A stretch of DNA of 14,632 nt from Candidatus Njordarchaeota archaeon (GTDB taxonomy: Archaea; Asgardarchaeota; Njordarchaeia; Njordarchaeales; Njordarchaeaceae). The position numbers and the translations under genes were made by a program. Positions 1 to 6,245 of this stretch are shown piece after piece; the first letter of the stretch is position 1; every line of letters starts with the position of its first letter. Below the pieces are notes generated by a model, which searched no databases, was not told the origin of the DNA, and saw only the letters and a list, made by a program, of their open reading frames with translations. The stretch spans positions 1 through 14,632 of the forward strand of contig JAHQWF010000139.1 in assembly GCA_029856055.1 (NCBI GenBank), given 5' to 3'.

Positions 1-669
1 AAAAAAGATAAGTTGAGAGATCTCAAGAAAAAACTAGAGAAAAAAGAAATAAGCGAGGAGGAATTTAGAGAAATAGAAAAGGAAATACATGAAGAAATAA
101 AACTTGAATTTGAACCATATGAGGAGGCCTTACTTGAGATCTTAGAGAGAAAGAAAGTCCTAAAAACTCATGTTCATAAGGAGGATGACGTGATATTCCT
201 GCTCCAATTAGTTAGGGAATTTAATTTGAAAACAACAGCAGATCACTTAGGAGATGTACATAACTTAGGTATATTTAGAAAACTTAAGGAGAATAATGTT
301 CCTATAGTATATGGTCCGATAGACTCATTTGCCTATAAAACAGAGCTAAAGCACGATACATATAAAAACGTGAAAGCATTAATAGAGTCTGGAGCGAAAT
401 ACACACTAATGACGGATCATCCAGTTATGCTCTCAAGAAACTTATACCTCCAGCTACGATACTTCTTGTTCTATGGTTTATCGCTTGAAAAAGCTATATC
501 CATAATAACTAAGGAAGCAGCAGAAATTCTCGGAATTAGCGATATGTTAGGAACAATTGAGGAAGGTAAATTAGCAAGCATAGTAGTATGGAACGATGAT
601 CCATTTAAATTATCTGCTAGACCAAAGGCAATTATAGCAGAAGGCAAAGTAATATACGAGTTAAAATAA
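1..669 (+). CDS. Amidohydrolase (imidazolonepropionase-like), C-terminal part, cut by window edge
   Basis: This is the C-terminal part of a metal-dependent amidohydrolase of the broad imidazolonepropionase/prolidase-like group (COG1228 type). The frame is open to the first base, so the TTG at 13 is probably an internal Leu codon and the true start lies left of the window. Visible motifs in order are a charged helical hairpin (nt ~10-150), KTHVHKEDD with the metal-binding His residues (nt ~163-189), ADHLGDVHN with a further His, and TDHP with the catalytic or metal-binding Asp (nt ~412-423). The tail then has the family's usual pattern: an ITKEAAEILG helix, then GTIEEGKLASIVVWNDDP, then a closing strand around AEGKVIYE. 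The N-terminal beta strands and first His-x-His motif lie outside the window. The family is established, but the substrate cannot be read. It is separated from the complex I operon by a 236-nt gap and is probably a separate transcription unit. Confidence 0.85.
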   Translation, partial: KKDKLRDLKKKLEKKEISEEEFREIEKEIHEEIKLEFEPYEEALLEILERKKVLKTHVHKEDDVIFLLQLVREFNLKTTADHLGDVHNLGIFRKLKENNVPIVYGPIDSFAYKTELKHDTYKNVKALIESGAKYTLMTDHPVMLSRNLYLQLRYFLFYGLSLEKAISIITKEAAEILGISDMLGTIEEGKLASIVVWNDDPFKLSARPKAIIAEGKVIYELK

Positions 670-710
670 AGATTGTCTTTGAACTATGAAGATATACAAG
701 TAAATGTCAA

Positions 711-726
711 AAGTATTTAAATACTT
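711..726. repeat. Perfect 16-bp AT-rich palindrome
   Basis: AAGTATTTAAATACTT equals its own reverse complement over all 16 bases. It lies 42 nt after the amidohydrolase stop and about 180 nt before nuoAB. It could be a dimeric regulator site, or a chance feature of AT-rich DNA; the core TATTTAAATA would also pass as a TATA-like box. Confidence 0.5.
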
Positions 727-780
727 ATAAAATATATACAAATTAGACTTTAAATCACCCTTTTAATATTATCCTATGTA

Positions 781-835
781 TTTCTTATATTTTTATATAT
801 CGATATCTTTTATTCCTTAATATATAATCTTTTTT
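781..835 (+). terminator. T-rich tract, candidate archaeal terminator after the amidohydrolase
   Basis: This pyrimidine-rich stretch contains T5 (790-794) and T6 (830-835) runs with no GC-rich hairpin. Archaeal RNA polymerase commonly terminates at such T-tracts, so it could end the amidohydrolase transcript before the nuo promoter. The general base composition here is very AT-rich, so this is a weak call. Confidence 0.3.
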
Positions 836-872
836 GCTGACAAATTAGATGGCAATTTACTGCACTAAAAAT

Positions 873-899
873 CCGAACCGTTTTTATTAGCTTAGGGAG
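873..899 (+). promoter_or_regulatory. Candidate nuo operon promoter (TATA-like box) and SD site
   Basis: A TTTTTATT box at 881-888 sits after a purine-containing GAACCG stretch, 18 nt before the nuoAB ATG. Transcription starting about 25 nt after the box would be nearly leaderless. However, AGGGAG (894-899) is also a plausible Shine-Dalgarno site 6 nt before the ATG, which would require a start further upstream, for example from the TTAATATATA box at about 818-827. Which box is used cannot be decided by eye. Confidence 0.4.
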
Positions 900-905
900 A
901 TACGA

Positions 906-2009
906 ATGTTATTTTCGGTTGATTATCTAACTATTGGTCTCTTCGCTTCTCTCATGATTGGCTTTATGATATTTGGAATAATTTTATGGAAGCTCTTAGC
1001 TAGCGGTGGTAAATTATCAATCTTCAACAAGAGAGCAACAGTTCCTCAGCCGTACAGATATGTAGGCTACGAGTGTGGAGAAGTTCCAATAGGGAAAACA
1101 AGATTTTCATTTGATATAGAGTATTATATATTCCCACTGATCTTTATTGTGTTCGACGTATTTACACCCTTCTTATTCTTGTGGTCAGTCTCGTACTCCC
1201 CAAATAATGTGTTGATAAATGGTTTCTTTGTATTGTTGATACTTTTCTTATTTCTGGGAATGATGATGGCTGTTCTAAGAGACGGTAAAAAACTGGTGAC
1301 TCCCGATTATCAAACTGACGAGTATCTAGATATGATCGACAGAGCAGCGAATGGCGATGAAGAAGCATTAAGCGAGTTTCTTAGAATCGAGCCTTTAACA
1401 ATAATTAAGAAGGAACCAGAGATAAAACCAATCTCTCAGGACTTAGCTAAGAAGTACGACATAACACTTCCCAATCAGAAAACGAACCCCATCCAATTAA
1501 TACTAAGAAAAGCATTAGGATGGTTGTTTAATTGGGGATTAGGGAAATCACCATGGATACTTTATTTAGGAATAAAGTGTTGTGCCTTAGAGATCCCAAT
1601 GGCCGTAGGCGTCTCTAGGTTCGACATGGAGCGATGGGGGATCATACCTTCAGGGAGTCCTAGGCAAGTAGATCTTGTTATTATTAATGGACCTATAACG
1701 TTTAAGTGGGCTCCCAGAATAAAGGCACTTTATGATCAGATGGCTGAACCAAAATTTGTTGTCGCGCTTGGAGAGTGCGCTATAATTGGTGGACCATTTA
1801 AAGGTAGTTATTCCGTTATAGATGGGGTTAATAAGGTCATTCCAGTTGATTTCTATCTACCGGGATGTCCTCCTAGACCAGAGATGTTTCTGGATTTAGC
1901 AATGAAATATAGATCAAGTGTACCTAGGGAGGTAGAGGAAAGGAGAAAGAGGATCATGCTGGCTAGGAAAGAGGTTTTAAGTCGTGTCGAAAAAGCATTG
2001 CTTGGGTAG
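906..2009 (+). CDS. nuoAB: Fused complex I subunits A and B (NuoA-NuoB)
   Basis: One 367-residue reading frame carries two complex I subunits. Residues ~1-125 are NuoA (ND3-like), with membrane segments near 10-30, 73-95 and 102-124 and the signature YECGEVPIGK (55-64) plus FDV (83-85). Residues ~205-345 are NuoB (PSST-like), with the four ligands of cluster N2: CC (225-226), GEC (C291) and PGCPPRPE (C321), and the SPRQVDLVII strand typical of the family. A charged linker of about 80 residues (125-205) joins them. NuoA is thought to end on the cytoplasmic side, where NuoB sits, so the fusion is topologically possible. N2 is the last iron-sulfur cluster before quinone. The conserved Glu after FDV in bacterial NuoA is Phe86 here, while Glu71 sits one helix turn region earlier. 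It is first in the operon, and an SD-like AGGGAG precedes the ATG. Fusion of A to B is less usual than C to D. Confidence 0.94.
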   Translation: MLFSVDYLTIGLFASLMIGFMIFGIILWKLLASGGKLSIFNKRATVPQPYRYVGYECGEVPIGKTRFSFDIEYYIFPLIFIVFDVFTPFLFLWSVSYSPNNVLINGFFVLLILFLFLGMMMAVLRDGKKLVTPDYQTDEYLDMIDRAANGDEEALSEFLRIEPLTIIKKEPEIKPISQDLAKKYDITLPNQKTNPIQLILRKALGWLFNWGLGKSPWILYLGIKCCALEIPMAVGVSRFDMERWGIIPSGSPRQVDLVIINGPITFKWAPRIKALYDQMAEPKFVVALGECAIIGGPFKGSYSVIDGVNKVIPVDFYLPGCPPRPEMFLDLAMKYRSSVPREVEERRKRIMLARKEVLSRVEKALLG

Positions 2010-2018
2010 GAGGGATCC

Positions 2019-3665
2019 ATGTTGAGTAGTGTAGATTTAAAGGAAGCAACTATTAAAGAAATAACTTCGGTTCTGGGCTCTGACATAGAGTTACGTGAAA
2101 TGAAATGGGATAAGTATATTGGTTTTAATTTGCTTAAGCCAGAGAAAATAACTGAGCTAGCTAAAACTTTAAAGAAACTAGGATACGCTCAACCAGTATT
2201 AATAACTGGAATAGACCGACCATCTGAAGGCATAATAGAGCTTGTATATAAGTTCAATAGGGTTGACTCAGGGTTAATGACTTGGATATACGTAAATGTT
2301 GATAGAGATAATCCAAGAATCCCCTCTATAACACCGCTTTGGAGAGCAGCATTTCCTCATGAAATAGAAACATATGATTTGATGGGAGTTGTATTTGATA
2401 ATATACCAGATCTAAGACACGTATTTTTACCTTGGGATTGGAAACAAGGATTCCCCTTAAGAAAAGATTGGGATCCAAACGAAGCCAAGAAATATCCATG
2501 GTGGGAAAAAACCAGAGAGTTCTATGATCCGTTTATAATACCGTCCGAGGAGAGCGATGATATCTATTACGTCAGTCTAGGTCCACAACACCCAGCTGTC
2601 CATGGTAGCTTTAGACTTATTCTCAAGCTTAGAGGAGATACCATATTGGAGGCTTGGCCAGATTTTGGTTGGGTTCACAGAGGTATAGAAAAATTGGCTG
2701 AGGATAAAACATTTGATCAAATTATTGTTTACACTGATAGATTATGCTATGCAAGCTCTTTAACTTGGAATCTAACATATGCACTTGCTGCTGAAGATTT
2801 ATTGGGTGTTGAAGTCCCGGAGAGAGCCTTATGGTTTAGGGTCATATTGGCGGAAATGCAGAGGATTGTTTCTCACCTATTATGGTTAGCAGCATTATCG
2901 GCTGATCTAGGTACATTCCATTCGATGTTTCTTTACCCAATAAGAGAGAGGGAGAAGTTCCTTGATTTATTTGAGAAAGCGAGTGGTGCAAGATTAACTT
3001 ACAGTTACATTAAGATAGGTGGGGTCGGTATCTTTAAGCATGTTGAAGATGTACCGGATACTTGGTTTAATGAATTAAAGAATGTTCTAAGAGATTTCAG
3101 ACATAAACTTCAAGAGTATCTAGATATGACGGAAGCTAGTGAATCATTCCACATAAGAACTAAGAATATAGGGATATTAAGAGGGAAAGCTGCGATAGAA
3201 GCTGGCGCAACTGGACCTGTCTTGAGAGCTGCAGGTATAAAATATGATGTTCGCAAGATGGATCCGTATTTAGTTTATGATGAGCTTGATTTCGACATAC
3301 CTATAGGTAAAAACGGAGATGTTTATGATAGATGGTGGGTTAGAATTAATGAAATGCTACAGAGTGTAAGAATTATAGAGCAAGCAATTGAGAATATACC
3401 CAAGCAAGGGCCGCTGAGAACCAAGGTACCACCGGCGAAAATGCGTGGTAAAGGCGAAGGATTTGGGAGAACGGAAGATCCTAGAGGAGAAGCGATAATT
3501 TACATTGTAGCAGACGGCAAAAATATGCCATATAGAATTCATATTCGTTCTCCTACATATGTGAATCTAAGTTTGCTTCACTATATCTTGAGAAAAGCGA
3601 AATTTGCTGATATAGCAGCGATAATTGGTAGTTTAGATCCGTGTATGGCTGAAGTTGATAGGTGA
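2019..3665 (+). CDS. nuoCD: Fused complex I subunits C and D (NuoC-NuoD)
   Basis: This 548-residue fusion has NuoC (30-kDa-like) at residues ~1-165, shown by WRAAFPHEIETYDLMGVVF (108-126), PDLRHVFLP and FPLRKDW (145-151). NuoD (49-kDa-like) occupies ~183-548, shown by GPQHPAVHG (188-196), HRGIEKL (220-226), RLCY (241-244), YDVRK (409-413), GDVYDRW and the terminal GSLDPCMAEVDR. NuoD forms the quinone pocket with NuoB; His191 and Tyr244 align with the quinone-contacting His and Tyr known from Thermus and mammalian enzymes. NuoD descends from the [NiFe]-hydrogenase large subunit, and the DPC near the end (540-542) retains one Cys at the place of the hydrogenase DPCxxC motif, without the second Cys. 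GGAGGGA (2009-2015) is a good SD 3 nt before the ATG and overlaps the nuoAB stop. C-D fusion is well known in other groups such as enterobacteria. Confidence 0.96.
   Translation: MLSSVDLKEATIKEITSVLGSDIELREMKWDKYIGFNLLKPEKITELAKTLKKLGYAQPVLITGIDRPSEGIIELVYKFNRVDSGLMTWIYVNVDRDNPRIPSITPLWRAAFPHEIETYDLMGVVFDNIPDLRHVFLPWDWKQGFPLRKDWDPNEAKKYPWWEKTREFYDPFIIPSEESDDIYYVSLGPQHPAVHGSFRLILKLRGDTILEAWPDFGWVHRGIEKLAEDKTFDQIIVYTDRLCYASSLTWNLTYALAAEDLLGVEVPERALWFRVILAEMQRIVSHLLWLAALSADLGTFHSMFLYPIREREKFLDLFEKASGARLTYSYIKIGGVGIFKHVEDVPDTWFNELKNVLRDFRHKLQEYLDMTEASESFHIRTKNIGILRGKAAIEAGATGPVLRAAGIKYDVRKMDPYLVYDELDFDIPIGKNGDVYDRWWVRINEMLQSVRIIEQAIENIPKQGPLRTKVPPAKMRGKGEGFGRTEDPRGEAIIYIVADGKNMPYRIHIRSPTYVNLSLLHYILRKAKFADIAAIIGSLDPCMAEVDR
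3661..3665 (+). promoter_or_regulatory. SD site that fixes the nuoH start at 3671
   Basis: GGTGA covers the nuoCD stop codon and lies 5 nt before ATG 3671. The upstream GTG at 3662 is part of this SD and would have no SD of its own, so ATG 3671 is preferred. Confidence 0.6.
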
Positions 3666-3670
3666 AGAGT

Positions 3671-4732
3671 ATGGTGGATCCCGCTCTTGTAATAATTAGT
3701 TTTATCTTAAACATAATAAGTGAGACATTGAATTTTGTATTTAGCATTCTTGGTTTACCCGATTGGCTTTATCTACCACTTTTTATAACCGCCATCACCT
3801 TAACTTTCTTGTTAGCATTGGTTCTAGACATTCTCTTTATAATTTGGATGGAGAGAAAAGTTATAGGCAGGATACATCATAGGAGATCTATAACGGAAAC
3901 TGGACCAGTTGGATTCCTTCAGAATGTTGCAGATCTAATTAAATTATTGGTGAAAGAGGATATGCACCCCTCTAATGCTGATAAATTCATGCACTTTGCT
4001 TCACCTGTTTTAATAGCTTCTATCGCTTTAATACCGGCTGTATTGATTCCATACGGTCCAGAAACATTCTTTATGAGAATGAACACAAGCATAGTATTAT
4101 TCTATGCAATCTCAACGTTAATCCCTGGAGTAGTTGTGCTAGCTGGTTGGGCAGGGAACAGCAAATACTCAACAATAGGTGCATTTAGAGCTGGATTACA
4201 GCTTATAAGCTACGAGATTCCATTAAGCTTAAGCATACTTGGAGTTATTTTAATGGCCCAGTCATTAGATTTCTACAGGGTTATAGAGATTCAAAGCAAT
4301 ATATGGTTCATAGCTTTACAACCTATCGGGGCCTTCATTTTCTTCATAGTTACATTAATGGAACTTGAGAGATCCCCATTCGATATTCCTGAGGCAGAAG
4401 GCGAAATATTAGTTGGTTGGAGAACCGAATATAGCGGATTGAAATTCGGTTTGTTCTATGCTGCTGAATACTTTAAGTTCTTCATAGCTTCCGCTGCTTT
4501 CACTGCATTATTCCTTGGCGGTTGGCATGGACCATTCTTTGATTCAGTTATTTACTTTTTGATTAAAATGCATATAGTGATGCTGGCTATGGTCTGGGTT
4601 CGAGTAACTTTCTTTAGACCAAGACCTGATCAATTAATCAAGATATCTTATACTAAACTAATACCACTATCAATTCTTAACTTACTTTGGGTAGTTCTAA
4701 TCAATCCATTCGTTATCCCCCTCCTACAATGA
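3671..4732 (+). CDS. nuoH: Complex I membrane subunit H (NuoH, ND1-like)
   Basis: NuoH anchors the peripheral arm to the membrane, shapes the entry of the quinone channel and starts the chain of charged residues leading into the pump modules. From ATG 3671 the protein has 353 residues and about eight hydrophobic segments. Family marks are MERKVIGR (60-67), GPVGFLQNVADLIKLLVKED (78-97), LISYEIPLSLSILGV (178-192) and the very typical LMELERSPFDIPEAEGE (229-245) followed by LVGWRTEYSG. The loop after ERKVIGR reads IHHRRSITETGP in place of the usual RxGPNRVGP, which is a visible divergence near the quinone entrance. An in-frame GTG at 3662 would add three residues and overlap nuoCD by 4 nt, but the GGTGA SD favours 3671. 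The gene abuts nuoCD and nuoI and is surely co-transcribed. Confidence 0.95.
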   Translation: MVDPALVIISFILNIISETLNFVFSILGLPDWLYLPLFITAITLTFLLALVLDILFIIWMERKVIGRIHHRRSITETGPVGFLQNVADLIKLLVKEDMHPSNADKFMHFASPVLIASIALIPAVLIPYGPETFFMRMNTSIVLFYAISTLIPGVVVLAGWAGNSKYSTIGAFRAGLQLISYEIPLSLSILGVILMAQSLDFYRVIEIQSNIWFIALQPIGAFIFFIVTLMELERSPFDIPEAEGEILVGWRTEYSGLKFGLFYAAEYFKFFIASAAFTALFLGGWHGPFFDSVIYFLIKMHIVMLAMVWVRVTFFRPRPDQLIKISYTKLIPLSILNLLWVVLINPFVIPLLQ

Positions 4733-4743
4733 GGTGAATTATT

Positions 4744-5400
4744 ATGAGCATAATAAAGAAGATAAAGAGTATAATATTACCTATGCGAGTTACTGGCAAA
4801 TATATGGTTAGTAAGCCATTTACAGTGATGTATCCAAGAGAGAAAGCTGTTGTAAAGAAGCAGTGGAGGGGGCTACATGGGTTACATTCCAATAAATGTA
4901 TTGGTTGTGGATTATGTAGAATGGCTTGTCCAAATGATTGTATAGACTATATCTACCCAGAAGGCGTTGATCCTAGAGATAGAAAACAAATGAAGTTAAG
5001 AAGACCAGCGATTGATTGGGGTCATTGCATTTTCTGTGGATTATGTGTTGAAGCATGCCCAACTGGCGCAATACATCATACACAAGAATACAAGATTTAC
5101 GCTACGTCTGATTCCAGACTAGATTTAATAAGAACCCCCTACGAAATAGCTACTGAGGATGATGTAAGGAAAATCTATGATGATGAATTATCTAAGATTA
5201 GGGAGCTTATGCAGACAGATTTACTTGAAGTCGCTGCTGGTGGAGAATGGGAGGAAGTTATTAAGAAGCTTAGAGAGAGATGGAGGGATCTATGGTACAT
5301 GAAATTGGACGGGAAGCTTGACGAAGAGACTTGGGATAAGAAAGCTAGAGAGATTGAGGAAATTGTGTTAGAGATCATTAAGCAAGTAAGCTTACCGTAG
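4744..5400 (+). CDS. nuoI: Complex I ferredoxin-like subunit I (NuoI, two 4Fe-4S clusters) with extended tail
   Basis: NuoI carries clusters N6a and N6b and passes electrons to N2 on NuoB. Two complete CxxCxxCxxxCP motifs are visible: CIGCGLCRMACP (C52, C55, C58, C62) and CIFCGLCVEACP (C95, C98, C101, C105). The N-terminal amphipathic stretch (residues ~1-30) should lie along the membrane. About 113 residues follow the last cluster Cys, roughly 40 more than I recall for E. coli NuoI. This tail (about 138-218) is strongly charged and Trp-rich, predicted helical, and has a helix-turn-helix look around LDGKLDEETWDKKAREIEEI. With NuoEFG missing, it may help dock an electron donor or brace the complex, but that is inference. 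A near-perfect SD, GAGGTGA (4731-4737), overlaps the nuoH stop, 6 nt before the ATG. Confidence 0.95.
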   Translation: MSIIKKIKSIILPMRVTGKYMVSKPFTVMYPREKAVVKKQWRGLHGLHSNKCIGCGLCRMACPNDCIDYIYPEGVDPRDRKQMKLRRPAIDWGHCIFCGLCVEACPTGAIHHTQEYKIYATSDSRLDLIRTPYEIATEDDVRKIYDDELSKIRELMQTDLLEVAAGGEWEEVIKKLRERWRDLWYMKLDGKLDEETWDKKAREIEEIVLEIIKQVSLP

Positions 5401-5410
5401 GTGTTGAAAT

Positions 5411-5917
5411 ATGATAGATTTTGGAATTATAATTCTAGGTATTTTACTTGCTATAGGTATTTTATCTGGTTTTTTGGCGGTTGAATCTGGAGAATTAATG
5501 CATGCTGTATTCTTTTTGGGTATACTTCTCGTGATCATAGGTGAGTTATATATCTTGCTCGGTGCAGAATTCCTAGGCGTCGTTCAGATCTTGGTCTATG
5601 CAGGAGGCGTAACTGTTTTGATGCTATTTACTTTATTATTCATACCAAAAACTAGAGATCGATTAGAGAGACCTCTTATAAGGTATCCTAGCTTAATTAT
5701 CGTTCTACTTTTATTCTCCTTGATTTTAACTAGTGTTGGCTATGTTTACCCAGTTATAGTTGAAAAAAGTGTAAATTATAGTGATATCTCATCTATCTTA
5801 CAGGCATTCTCTAAGATAATAATTGAGAAATATCTATTCTTGGTGGGAATAGCAGCAATTGTTATTTTCATGACGATGATCGCATCTGCATACATCGCTA
5901 GTGTTAGGAGGGATTAG
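5411..5917 (+). CDS. nuoJ: Complex I membrane subunit J (NuoJ, ND6-like)
   Basis: This 168-residue hydrophobic protein has about five membrane segments. The family signature is clear: HAVFFLGILLVIIGELYILL (31-50), then GAEFLGVVQILVYAGGVTVL (51-70). In structures of other complexes this last helix carries the pi-bulge whose rotation links quinone chemistry to proton movement, and Tyr63 lies in it. The family's usual YAGAVMVL reads YAGGVTVL here. A cytoplasmic loop TRDRLERP (81-88) and a second hydrophobic half with an extracytoplasmic loop near 115-130 follow. The ATG lies 10 nt after the nuoI stop, with GGTG (5400-5403) as SD. The next gene starts 2 nt after the stop. Confidence 0.93.
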   Translation: MIDFGIIILGILLAIGILSGFLAVESGELMHAVFFLGILLVIIGELYILLGAEFLGVVQILVYAGGVTVLMLFTLLFIPKTRDRLERPLIRYPSLIIVLLLFSLILTSVGYVYPVIVEKSVNYSDISSILQAFSKIIIEKYLFLVGIAAIVIFMTMIASAYIASVRRD

Positions 5918-5919
5918 AG

Positions 5920-6243
5920 ATGGTGAATGAACTCTACATGATAGTTGTATCATCCATCATTATTTTCCTATTAGGTCTTTACGGTTTATCTACAAGAAGG
6001 AACGCTCTAAAAATGCTTATCTCCATAGAATTAATGATAAATGCAAGCGCCTTAAACATAATCGGATTTCTTTATTATCTCTATGATCTGGCTTTCTTAG
6101 AAGCTCAAGTATTCGTGTTGTTTATAATCACGCTTGCAGCGGCGGAAGCAGCGATAGGCTTATCGATATTCTTGGCATTATACAGACTTTACGGTTCACC
6201 AGATCTAGATAAAGTCTCCAGGTTAAGGGAGGTGGGTGAGTAA
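5920..6243 (+). CDS. nuoK: Complex I membrane subunit K (NuoK, ND4L-like)
   Basis: The 107-residue protein has three membrane helices, close to the family's usual length of about 100. The two functional buried glutamates are present: Glu37 in NALKMLISIELMINASALNI (28-47) and Glu76 in TLAAAEAAIGLSI (71-83), matching the Glu36 and Glu72 of E. coli NuoK that belong to the proton-transfer axis. The C-terminal tail after residue 92 (SPDLDKVSRLREVGE) is short and charged. The related MnhC/MrpC subunits share the fold, but the position between J and L settles the identity. The SD GGAGGG (5907-5912) lies inside the end of nuoJ. Confidence 0.94.
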   Translation: MVNELYMIVVSSIIIFLLGLYGLSTRRNALKMLISIELMINASALNIIGFLYYLYDLAFLEAQVFVLFIITLAAAEAAIGLSIFLALYRLYGSPDLDKVSRLREVGE

Positions 6244-6245
6244 GA

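Noticed and set aside
3662..3670. GTG 3662 as the nuoH start, overlapping nuoCD by 4 nt
   Set aside because: The GTG is itself part of the GGTGA Shine-Dalgarno that is well spaced for ATG 3671; it remains possible but less likely.
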